From Armadillidium nasatum (Eukaryota > Arthropoda > Malacostraca > Isopoda > Armadillidiidae), in NCBI GenBank assembly GCA_009176605.1, contig SEYY01002096.1, forward strand, positions 1 to 22,500: a stretch of DNA of 22,500 nt, in the 5' to 3' direction. Numbering within the stretch: the first letter of the stretch is position 1; each line of letters opens with the position of its first letter. A program made the translations under genes and the position numbers. The notes under the pieces are model-generated. The model searched no databases, was not told the DNA's origin, and worked only from the letters and a program-made list of their open reading frames with translations. Of this stretch, positions 1-14,572 are shown piece after piece.

Positions 1-1745
1 TTCAGAAGAGCAGTGGCCTTATAATAGCAATAGTATTGAGAGGGTGCGGCAACTATTCGACGGGTAGAAAGAGATTGGAGAGTTAGTAAGAGCAAAATAA
101 TATATAAGACGAAAAGCCATTGACTCTACCTTTTCGAGAAGAGCTGTATGTGTGGAACCACCCCAGATGTGTGAGGTACTCCATACAGGGGAACAACCCC
201 TATAAAGAGAAAGCAACTGTGGAAAAAAAAAGGCCTCAGAACACCTAACTCTTAGAAGCTTGTTTAGAAAAGAAGTAATGTGATCCTTCCAAGAAAGATC
301 ACGAGAAAATGAAACACCGAGAATATTGAGGACAGATGAAGATTTGAGTCGGGTGTTTTCGAAGATGTCATACATAGTTGTGTGAAAGGTTATGTTGAAT
401 AGAAAGATGGAAGAATTGAGTTTTGGAGGCATTGAAAATGACCATGCGTTCTCTGCTCCAATTTGAAATTCGAGAAATATCAGAGGTTAGTTGCTCCAAG
501 GTCACTCTTCTTGCAACAATTAACTGCTGAAAGTTTTTCAAATTGAAAGTAGTAATGAAGGGTGGAGTCATCGGCATAGGAGTGAATAGGAGACGAAGTA
601 ACAGGAGAGAAGGTCATTAATGAAAAGCAGAAAAAAAAAGAGTTGGGGAGAGGACAGATTCTTGAGGAACACCACTATTTATAGATTTAAAGGAAGAACG
701 ATAGCAGTCTACAGCGGCTATTATAGAACGACTAGAAAGGAATCCAGAAAGAAAATCACAGAGAGAAGAATAGATTCCGAAAGAGAGAAGTTTTGAAATC
801 AAAACTTTGTGCCAGACTCTATAGAAGGCTTTCGGTAAGTCTAGCGCCACAGCGAAAGATTCACCGAAACGCCGAAGAGCGGGAGGACCAAGAGTCAGAT
901 AGAAGGAAGATCACCAGTAAGAGTTCTTTACGAAAGTCATACTGGCAATCGGTGATAAGATTTACAAGAATTAAGGTGTTCCAAATCTTCCTGTTACGAT
1001 AGATTCGAAAACTTTAGAAAGAACGGAGGTTAAAGAAATAGGACGATAGTTAGAGGGTTGAGAAGGATCCCCTTTCTTCGGCACAGGCTGAATAAGCGCA
1101 CATTTCCAACAAGAAGGGAAGGTTGAAGTAGAAAGACAGAGACGAAATAGTTTACTAAGGCAGGGTGCAAACTCAGAAGCAAAAGTTTGAGAACCACAAG
1201 AGGAATACCACCAGGATCATACGCCTTCTTGGTGTTAAGCTCAGAGAGAGAGAGAGCAGAAATGACATCTTTAGAAGAAATTACAATATTAGGCATAAAT
1301 GAGCTGGAGGGTGTTGAAGGAGGAGGAATAGCTCCGGAATCGTCTAAGGTAGAGTTAGAGGCAAAAGTTTGAGCGAAGAGTTCAGCTTTAGTAGAAGGTA
1401 AAATGGTAGTTGTGGCATCAGAAGAAAGTAGAGGAGGGAAAGAGGAAGAAGCAAAGTTGGGGGTTGACATTTTTTGCAAAATATTAAAAAGGATGAAAGA
1501 ACTAGGAATCAGAAAGAATATTGAATTTACGACGGAGAAATGAGTTTTTGGTATCACAAATAATAGATTTAGCACGATTCAGGGATGAAATATAAGTTGC
1601 ATGAGTTTCTGGAGTTTGAAGACGACGGTAATACCTGAAGGCAAAATCTCTGGGGCGGTTTGTTAGGTTTAGTTGAAGAGAAAAAATACAGAATGCACGT
1701 ATCCATTACAGAGAGAATCACCTCGGTTTTGCGCTATTCTACTCC
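1..1745 (-). mobile_element. Jockey-type non-LTR retrotransposon, copy A (5'-truncated, decayed)
   Basis: This is a decayed LINE read right to left. Blocks in element order: a linker ending near 1640-1740 with an ITEVILS-like motif and a KPNKP end; the pre-RT region at 1030-1575; the RT palm at 617-850, with DLPKAFYRVWHK and SGVPQESVLSPTLF; YADD at 567-578; SNWSRERMVIFNASKTQF at 368-577; and the thumb/connection at 19-432, with ILGVSFSRDLSW and GGSTHTALLEKVES. These motifs match the ORF2 of Jockey-clade elements. The reading frame changes at least four times, so it cannot encode a working protein. The endonuclease part is missing at the 1745 end, as expected for 5' truncation during target-primed reverse transcription. 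The 3' end lies before base 1. It is closely similar to copies B and D in this window. Confidence 0.9.
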
Positions 1746-2826
1746 TTCCTTATAATTAAATAAATCGCAATTAAAATTATATCCACTTTTCTTAACAAAT
1801 TTCAGTGCTTTTGACCTCGTTACAAATTTAGGCACCCCCGGCAAAAATCCAGCCCCTGTCGATCCCCCCCTCCCTTTCTAATTCACTTGACCCTTTTTCT
1901 TTGTAACGTGATGTTCGTGTCTTCTCTTTTCTATAGGTACACCAGATGCAGAGAATTGACCACTCGTATACCTCCACTTTTACTGCGTCCTCGTAGCACA
2001 AGGGGTGCATTATCTGCAAATTAATTCTGTATGGACATAGGCAACTCCAGGTTTGTCCGCTGTGGTGTCTGATAAATTTATTTCCAATCGCAGGCAATCT
2101 GCCAAAAAATTCGTAACCTAACCTATCCCAACCAAGATACAGGATGAAATTATTTGGTTATATATAAAAATATTTTCTCTTAAAACCGAAAGATTTCTAA
2201 TAACACTAGTAATTTTACATGTATCAATGGATGTCAGTTGTATATTTACCTCTGAGTAATCCGTTTCTCAAATTATTTAATAAGATAATCTTTGGAGGTA
2301 AATAAATTGTTGTAGAGAACGCATGGATTTGGGATATTATTACCTAGAGATAATTGAACGAACTCTTAGTACACATTTTACGGATTTCATCAAAAATATT
2401 TCAAATTATTTAGTTATTTTCAAATTTTCTTATTTCTGGTTGAATTGGAAGTGAAATTTTTAGTTTTGACCTGTGCGAGAAAGTAGGGAAGGATAAATTC
2501 TCATCGGTCAAATATAATCACAGTTGCAAGTGTGCCAATTTAATTCCAAAGAGGTTAAAATTCTTTACTTCTCGCAAGAAGTAAGTGATATTCCGTTAAA
2601 CAATTGTAATATTGTTGTACAGAAAACTAGTTTTCTTACAAAATATTAAGTCTTTTATATTTCCCAGTTTCCAAAACGCAAAGAGCAAAGTAATATTCAA
2701 AGTTTCTGAAAGTTAACTTTGGTAAAGGCATGTGTAAAAATGAGCCAAAATGTGTCAAAATTTAATAATGCTTTTATTAAACTATAATTTATTTATTTAT
2801 AAAAAATAAAAACAAAAATTTTATCT
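1746..2826. other. AT-rich intergenic stretch, no gene recognised
   Basis: No convincing coding segment or known repeat was found. A minus-strand open stretch at 1828-2097 has no recognisable domain and an unusual composition, and I do not treat it as a gene. A slightly GC-richer patch at 1820-2100 could be an unrecognised repeat. The rest is AT-rich with scattered A and T runs. Confidence 0.5.
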
Positions 2827-2863
2827 CATAATTTGCTCATTTAAATTAATTAACAAAGCGAAA
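2827..2863 (+). repeat. 37-bp direct repeat, left copy
   Basis: Starts CATAATTTGCTCATTTAAAT and matches 5194-5230 at about 35 of 37 positions. The right copy begins at the outer edge of a palindromic transposon end. The left copy has no such end beside it. The two copies flank the piggyBac region. Confidence 0.75.
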
Positions 2864-2977
2864 TTAAAAAAGTTTTTATTTTTTTTTAAAATTTAGATAT
2901 ATAGTCTATTTTAGTCCTAGAAATGTTAATTTCCAAGAATTTTTAAAAAATTCCGTCTCTTTCACAGATTTTTAGGC

Positions 2978-3002
2978 CGTGTCTTTTTAGACACAGTGGG
3001 CA
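2978..3002 (-). repeat. piggyBac-like terminal motif 1 (palindromic)
   Basis: Contains the perfect hairpin GTGTCT-TTTT-AGACAC (2979-2994) followed by AGTGGGCA. Its reverse complement, TGCCCACTGTGTCTAAAAAG, matches the motif starting near 4801 in inverted orientation and, with small changes, the end at 5171-5195. The GGG edge faces right, towards the transposase remnant, so it does not serve as that gene's left terminus. Confidence 0.7.
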
Positions 3003-3075
3003 TTAGCGTTTGCAACAACTCAAAATTTAGATAATGATAATTTTTGCCAAAGTTATATTATTTTTATTGTTATTA

Positions 3076-4480
<1,405 letters not shown>

Positions 4481-4635
4481 TTTTTTTAAAGATTCTGAAG
4501 ATCATTTCCGTAAAACATTTTCATGAAAATTAACATCCGTATCCGCAATTGCGAAAATTCAACATCCGCATCCTTACTTTCGAAAATTCTTATATCCGAA
4601 CCTCAAATGAGAAAAATATGACAAACCGATCCACC

Positions 4636-4640
<5 letters not shown>

Positions 4641-4720
<80 letters not shown>
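4641..4720. repeat. (TA)n microsatellite
   Basis: 80 bp of pure TA between the piggyBac remnant and the MITE-like element. Confidence 0.97.
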
Positions 4721-4724
<4 letters not shown>

Positions 4725-4802
4725 AAAATTTCAGCTACAATAGATGAAATCGAAAGTTTCTGAGTCACAAAAAAATTATTCAAATATTTGTTAACGTTAC
4801 TT

Positions 4803-5195
4803 CCCACTGTGTCTAAAAAGACACGCGGTAAAATAACACCCTATAAAATTTATTTCACTAATAAAATATTCGTTTTCGCATTTTCATCATACAGTACAAT
4901 TACTAATAAGAAAAAAAAAATAAAAAGTAACTTATCCAAGCATGTAAATACCCCAAAAAACAGTTTCAAGTCAATGCATGTCAACACTCATGCTCATCAA
5001 AAATTTTACTACTGAAATTATTGCATGTAGAAACGAAAAACAAAGAAATTTGAGGAAAACATTGCCATAAATCGCTAGAAGAATCATTCCTTAGAGTAAC
5101 CATTTGTACCAAACGCAAAAAAAAAATTAAAATATATTATTTTTTAAATATTTTATGAAGTCATGTTTTACGTGTCTAAATAGACACAGTGGGCA
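4803..5195. mobile_element. MITE-like element with palindromic terminal inverted repeats
   Basis: Left end CCCACTGTGTCTAAAAAGAC starts at 4803. The right end (5171-5195) reads CGTGTCTAAATAGACACAGT followed by GGGCA, the inverted match with two changes in the hairpin loop. The CCC...GGG edges are typical of piggyBac-family termini. The flanking TTAC and ATAA are only near the expected TTAA target. The inside is about 345 bp, AT-rich, and has no transposase. The inference is a non-autonomous piggyBac relative. Confidence 0.6.
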
Positions 5196-5230
5196 TAATT
5201 TGCTCATTTAAATTAATTAAGAAAGAGAAA
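5194..5230 (+). repeat. 37-bp direct repeat, right copy
   Basis: About 35 of 37 positions match 2827-2863. It begins exactly at the GGG|CA edge of the right terminal repeat. Confidence 0.75.
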
Positions 5231-5802
5231 GCTAGAAAATATTCTATCTGGCTCCAAAATCCTAACAAGAAAAAATATCGCCAGAGAGTATTATTTCACA
5301 AAAGTGGAATCATCTTTGTTTTTGGATTATCATGCTAAGCATGGGCAAGAACCCGAGGCTAGAGGTCTAGAGCTAAGATTTTCCAAGACCTATTAGGACA
5401 TTCATAACCAGAAAAGCATTTTTCTTCAATAATAAATTTATTTTTATTAATGGTAACCGTAGCCAAAATGTTTGGTTACTAAACGACTGTGTAGATCTAC
5501 TTAACAGGCCAGCTGTTTGAATATAGAACTCCAACAAGATTTAATGTTAATGTCCAAGAAAGATGACAATAGTAGGGAGATTGAATGTTTTACTAGTCAG
5601 AAAAGTTAAATAATATTTTTAGTACTCTTTGTGGTATATTCATACCAGTATTTTGATTTCAGAGGAGCCGAATTTATATGAAATTTCCAACATCTATCAA
5701 CCTGAACACTATTAATATTATTATTAGAACTAGTATTTTTTTTTTTTAACCTTGAACATTTAGCTTTTGTTTGTGATTCAAAATAAATTTTATATTTAAA
5801 AA

Positions 5803-5837
<35 letters not shown>

Positions 5838-5884
5838 AATTTTTTTCATTTTTTTTTTTTCACATCAATTTCATTTTTTCATAT
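5231..5884. other. AT-rich stretch with poly-T run, no gene recognised
   Basis: An open plus-strand stretch near 5250-5393 (about 45 codons, containing LFLDYHAKHGQEPEARG) may be a scrap of an old coding sequence. I cannot assign it. 5803-5880 is mostly T, including a run of about 30. Nothing else was recognised. Confidence 0.4.
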
Positions 5885-9772
<3,888 letters not shown>

Positions 9773-9784
9773 ACAGTAACAGTG

Positions 9785-9792
9785 ACTTACTT
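9785..9792 (-). other. Splice donor-like site AA|GTAAGT
   Basis: Minus-strand CGAAA|GTAAGTC matches the metazoan donor consensus. The intron would start at 9790. Confidence 0.6.
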
Positions 9793-10080
9793 TCGAGAGT
9801 TCTGTTTAAATAAATCCCCCATAGCTCTGACTTCTTCCAGAAGAAGATTTAACGTACTTAGAGGCACACGAACAGTATCCGACATTGACTTGCTCTTTTC
9901 TTGTGACTTAGGTTCGTTATCTCTTCCAGACTGAGTCGAAGTAGAACACATTACACTGGGGCCAGGTTCTTCCTGTAAGTTTGGTTGAGATTCAGATTGC
10001 TTAAGTGTGGAGTCTCTCCCACATTGTTCATTCTCAAATAAAGATTTTGGACACAGTTTTAAAGGAGTCTGATGCATATT
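9791..10080 (-). CDS. Probable coding exon of the large disordered-protein gene
   Basis: A 290-nt open segment bounded by splice-like sites: TATTTAG at its 5' side (AG at 10081-10082) and AAA|GTAAGT at its 3' side (GT at 9789-9790), the latter near-consensus. The peptide is Ser/Gln/Glu-rich and includes NMHQTPLKL (CDK-like TPLK), PKSLFENE (cyclin-docking-like KxLF) and an amphipathic, possibly helical end, [20 protein letters not shown]. Its composition and motifs resemble the large exon at 14570-18680 on the same strand. The large exon ends in phase 0 and this one starts in phase 0, so I infer they belong to one transcript. This exon ends in phase 2, so at least one more exon should follow. 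I do not recognise the protein. It could be an isolated ORF, but the paired splice sites argue against that. Confidence 0.6.
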
Positions 10081-10224
<144 letters not shown>

Positions 10225-10243
10225 GGTGTCCCTAAAGTCTGGA
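10225..10243 (+). repeat. Mariner left terminal inverted repeat
   Basis: GGTGTCCCTAAAGTCTGGA, matched by the inverted copy at 14128-14146 with two changes. Confidence 0.85.
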
Positions 10244-10351
10244 CTCATAGTAAATGTCAATAACTCTTAATTATTTTCCCTACGCAGATTAAATATGGCT
10301 GTGTCGAAAGAAAGAACTGAACTGGTACTTCTCAGTGGACGTGAATAATGG

Positions 10352-13078
10352 TCATTTTTAAAAAAAATTTATATCTCCTCCGGTGGGCAAAGATCGGAAG
10401 CCTACCAAATTCCACCGGAGTTGGAAAAATCCTATCTTCATTGAAGGAGGCAAACATGTCCAGATACACGGCGTTTGAAAATATGCAAGTCAAAGGAAGT
10501 TGGGAAAACAAATTAAGGAAGTGTGTTCCAGATTTTACCAATAGAGTAAATGTAAGATTGAGCATAGCGGTTAAGTCTGGGGTCGGAGAGTTGGACAGAG
10601 AAAGGATAAGACTATGTAGAAAGGAGTGTCGCACGAGCTCTTCTCAATGAAGGAAGTATGCGACGAGAAAGCTCAGAATAGCAGTGTCCGTTGTAATAGC
10701 AATAGTAAAGAGAGTGACCCAACAATTCGACGAGCAGAAAGAGTTTGGAGAGAGTTATTAAGAGCAGGAGAGTTGATGAAACGAAAAGCCCTAGAATCCA
10801 CCTTCTCAAGGAGAGCTGTATGAGTGGAACCAACCCAAATATGCGAAGCATACTCCATACAGGGGCGAACAACACCCCTATAGAGGGCAAACAACTGGGG
10901 TGGCGTGAAGAAGCTCTGAAGTCGTCTCAGAACACACCTCATGGAACCTTGTTCAGAAAGAGAAATAATGTGATCCTTTCAAGAAGATCACAAGATAAGG
11001 ATACACCAAGAATATTAAGAATAGATGAAAGTTTGAGTTGTGCGCTTTCGAAGAAGAGATCATATAGTTGTGTCGAGCGGAGAGATGGAAGAACTATGTT
11101 TTTGAGGCAATGAAAACAACCATGTTTTCTATACCTTATTTTAAAATACACGAAAGATAAGAGGTTAGTTGCTCGAAAACTACCCTTCTCGAGTCTATCA
11201 ACTGCTGTTGGGAGGGACGTCTTTCAAACTGGAAAGAGGAATGATGGTTCTAGTCATCAGCATAGGAATGGATAGGAGATGAGGTAATAGAGAGGTCATC
11301 AATGAAAAGCAAAAAAGTGTTCGGGAATAGGACAGAACCCTGAGGAACACCACTATTAATAGATTTAAAGGAAGAGCGGTGGTCGTCTACAACAGTTGCT
11401 GTAGAACAACCAGAAAGGAAATTAGAGTGAAGATCACAGAGAGAAGGATTGATACCGAAAGAGGGAAGTTTAGATATCAAAGCTTTGTGCCAGACTCTAT
11501 CGAAGGTTTTCGATATGTGCAACGTGACAGCAAAAGATTCACCGAAATGCCGAAGAGCAGAGGACCAAGAGTCAGAGAGAAGTGAAAGAAGACCACCAGT
11601 TGAGAGTTTCTTACGAAAGCCATACTGGCGATCAGAGATAAGATTAGAAGAATTGAGATGTTTCCAAATCTTCCTTTTAAGGATTCGAAAACTTTGGAGA
11701 GAACGTAGGTTAAAGAAATGGGACGGTAGTTGGAGGGTTGAGAGGAGTCCCCTTTCTTCGACACAGGCTGAATGAGCACACGTTTCCAGCAAGAAGGGAA
11801 GGTTGAAGTAGAAAGACATAGACGAAATAGTTTACCGAGGCAGGGTGCAAGCTCGGAAGCACAAGTTTTGAGAACCACAGGAGGAATACCATAGGGACAT
11901 ACGCCTTCTTAGTATTAAGCTCAGAGAGAGCAGAAATGACATCTTAGAAGAAATTCTAACTTAAGGCATAAATGAGTTGGAGGGGTTGAAGGAGGAGGTA
12001 TAGCTCCGGAATCGTCTAAGGTAGAGTTAGAGCAAAAGTTTGAGCGGAGTTCAGCTTTAGAAAGTTAAAACAGCAGTTGTACCGTCGGAAGATATTAAAG
12101 GAGGGAAAGAGGAAGAAGCAAAGTTAGAGTTGACATTTTTTGGCAAGATGCCAGAAAGAACGTCAAGGTTTGTTAGGATTAGTAGAAGGGAAAGAAAATA
12201 GAATGTACGCCTCCATGCCGGAGAGAATCACCTCGGTAATGCGTTTTGCACACTCCGAGGGACCCCTCCAACGGAACCAATAATCATTCCACAGGAAATC
12301 AAAGAAGTACGAGACCGCAAGTCCGACCAGCTTGCGGCACCGAAATGCACAAACGTTTCCATTCAATAGAAAGATTTGAAGAAATATTAAAGGATAGAGA
12401 GATAAGGTGATCGGAAGAACCCAGAGGACGAAAGAGTTTAACAGTATAAGGAGAAGGATTAGAAGTTAGAAAAAGGTCTAGAATGTTGAGTTCATCTCCA
12501 AGACGATCAGGGATACGAGTAGGAGTTGCACCAACTGCTCAAGGTCGTTTTGGATAGCGAAATGGAAGGCACGTTCACCAGCTGTATCATGAGAGCTAGA
12601 AGAAAGCCATTGGCGGTGGTGAATATTGAAATCACTTACTATGATGATTTCAGAGAAGAGAAGAAGAGAGAATGCTCTCTATTTTGGAGTTTAAATAGTC
12701 GAAGAATTTAAGATAGCCAGTAGAATTAGGAGATAAATAAACAGATCAAATGAATTTAATCGTAGAGTGGCAAGAGAGCCTGAGCCATAAGGTGAAAAAT
12801 TTGGAAGACTCCAAATTAAGAGACACGAGAACAAACCACATCGTTGCACACGTATGCACAACAATAGCCTTTGGCTGAAAATTGAGGATAGAGACAGTAA
12901 GAAGAAAGAGAATAGGGTTTGTTGTCAGAATGCTCAAACATCTGAGTTTAGGTCAAGAATAAGAGGTGAGGTCTAGAAGAGAGATGATGTTTAACAAAGT
13001 GGAAATTGGGGGTGTAGACCGCGAATGTTGCAGAAATTACTTAAAAAAATAGACAGTGCATCAGGACAAGCCGGCTGC
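10352..13078 (-). mobile_element. Jockey-type non-LTR retrotransposon, copy B (nested in mariner)
   Basis: The most complete LINE copy here, about 2.7 kb, read right to left. The endonuclease domain spans about 13060-12370: FCNIRGL near 13020, SDFNIHHRQWLSS near 12600-12645, and GSSDHLISL near 12395-12425. The linker at 12163-12366 contains NDYWFRW and ITEVILSGMEAYI. The RT domain at 11892-11250 contains RQYGFRKKLSTGG, FDRVWHKALISKLPSFG, SGVPQGSVLFPNTFLL and YADD at 11253-11264. Thumb and C-terminal blocks lie at 11151-10352, including YASHIWVGSTHTALLEKVDS. ORF1 is absent, so the copy is 5'-truncated at the start of ORF2. At least five frame breaks are visible. The 3' end finishes in a T/A-rich tail next to the mariner Trp codon, and ATGG occurs at both junctions. 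Confidence 0.92.
11250..11892 (-). pseudogene. Reverse transcriptase palm region of LINE copy B
   Basis: The best-preserved RT block in the window. It keeps the fingers/palm motifs FRKKLSTGG, FDRVWHKALI, GVPQGSVL, LLFIDDLS and the catalytic YADD. The first palm motif reads LHISKTFDRV, where Jockey elements usually have LDISKAFDRV, so one expected catalytic Asp is replaced by His. The frame slips between 11477-11878 and 11250-11819. It is not functional. Confidence 0.85.
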
Positions 13079-14127
13079 ATGGAAAGTTAGTTGATGAATT
13101 TAATACTCGTGACCAACGGAGGATTCCACTTGGCTTTTCGTCGGTCGCAAAGGTGGTTAAAAAGTTCAAAGAAACGGATACTATCAAGGATAAACCCCAT
13201 TCTGGGGGACCACGTGTCTCCGTCAAAACAAAAGAATGTGTCATGGATAAAATGTATGTTAGCCACAAAATAATCACTTCGGAGGACATTCATGGAGCTG
13301 GGTGTTTCCAAAACAGCCTTCAAATGTATATTAAAATGGCAAAAATTTAATTTACAAGTTACAAATTCTGCATCATTTAACAGAGGATAACCCAGATAGA
13401 CGGCTTGACATGCGTAAATGATTTTGCAATAAATTAAATGAAAACAGTCGTTTCATCAAAGACTCTGTGCTGTTCAGCGATTAAGCTTTGTTTTATGTGA
13501 ATGGTGAGGTCAACAGACAGAATGTTCGATACTGGTCGCAAAGTAATCCACTTTTGTTGATTATGCAAAACAGCAAAGAGATAAAAAAAAGTATGGTGTG
13601 ATGTGGTTTGTGGAAAGCTCATGTGATGGAACTATTCTTTCTCGAAGAACATGTAACTAGTGAGATTTATCTAGCCATGATGAAGGATCAGTTAATGCCT
13701 CAACTTAAAGGTTTGGGTCAAGGACTTCCTTGACTGGTTCTAATAAGATGGTGTCCATGCCCATTTCGCCAAAGTCGTAAGGGATTGGCTGACTGACAAT
13801 TTTCCTAACGTGATTGGAAAACGTAGTAGATTGGAGTGGTCTTCTCAGTCATTTGACCTTAGTCCCCTTGACAATTTTTTTCTGGGAATGCTAAAGGAGA
13901 AAGCGTATTCAATCAAAATCATAGATAAAACATACTTGATTGAACGTATAAAGAGTGAGTGCGCTCAAATAGACGGCAATGCGGATTTCACGTGAATTTT
14001 GCAAAGCGCATCAACCTGTGCATCTCAAATGATGGAAATCATTTTGAAGACGATACTGAATTTTCCAAATGAATAAAATGTTGTTAATAAATATCATATC
14101 TGGAATCGTTTTCTTATTCCATATGTA

Positions 14128-14146
14128 TCTAGACTTTAGGGATACC
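14128..14146 (-). repeat. Mariner right terminal inverted repeat
   Basis: The plus strand reads TCTAGACTTTAGGGATACC. The reverse complement matches 10225-10243 at 17 of 19 positions, and a (TA)n tract follows within 3 bp. Confidence 0.85.
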
Positions 14147-14265
<119 letters not shown>

Positions 14266-14279
14266 ACAATTGTAATAAT

Positions 14280-14356
14280 AGACCCGTGAGAGGTTCGTGA
14301 CCTCATACAGTAGTATAAAAAGGGAACATAGGCCTCAAAAGATTGAGAACCTCTGC
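14280..14356 (-). mobile_element. hAT-like terminal fragment
   Basis: The minus strand starts CAGAGGTTCTCAATCTTTTG and continues into GAGGTCACGAACCTC. This resembles the CAG(A/T)GGTTCTCAA terminal repeats seen in many hAT MITEs. Only one end is visible. Confidence 0.4.
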
Positions 14357-14569
14357 TTTAAAGCATTCAATTTTTCTCAAACTAGTTAAAATATTGAAAC
14401 AAAAAAAATCCACTTTCCTTTAAATGAGGATGAATTTACATTAACATTGTTAACTTATTATGAAAAAGTTCATTTCAAAAATATATTTAGAAAATTATAA
14501 ATGTTATAATGAAGCCTTAAAAGTAAAATTAAAAACAATGGAGTTTACAAGACAACATTTGCTACCAAC
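14357..14569 (-). other. Intron start, AT-rich
   Basis: Unremarkable AT-rich DNA between the hAT-like end and the large exon. It is inferred to be the first part of the 14569-10081 intron. Confidence 0.4.
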
Positions 14570-14572
14570 CTG
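14565..14572 (-). other. Splice donor-like site CAG|GTTGGT
   Basis: The minus strand reads AATCAG|GTTGGTAGC. It splits the frame in phase 0, matching the acceptor phase at 10081. The open frame runs only about 25 codons past it before stopping. Confidence 0.5.

Larger units (their letters stand above)
10295..14070 (+). pseudogene. Mariner-like transposase, inactivated
   Basis: The N-terminus starts MAVSKERTELVLLSGRE at 10295 and is interrupted after a Trp codon (10349-10351) by LINE copy B. It resumes at 13079 with a one-base slip into LVDEFNTRDQRRIPL, then VVKKFKETDTIKDKP (13153). The catalytic domain follows: FSD at 13473-13481 (first Asp) followed by a stop where Glu is expected; NGEVNRQNVRYWS; a Trp-to-stop change in V*CGLW near 13586; LEEHVTSEIYLAMM; DWF, two stops, then DGVHAHFAKVVRDW (second Asp, 13747-13749); and SFDLSPLDNF (third Asp, 13855-13857). 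I count 35 residues between the second and third Asp. Frame slips and stops rule out function. In a live element it would cut and paste at TA dinucleotides. Confidence 0.88.

Noticed and set aside
793-1372. Plus-strand open frames at 793-1002 and 1187-1372 in LINE copy A, and similar ones in copies B and D
   Set aside because: They are antisense to the recognised reverse transcriptase and carry no motifs.
1828-2097. 89-codon minus-strand open frame
   Set aside because: No recognisable domain, no splice or promoter context, and a biased composition.
4788-5015. 75-codon open frame at the left end of the MITE-like element
   Set aside because: It starts inside the terminal repeat and has a low-complexity Lys/Asn/Ser composition, so chance is likely.
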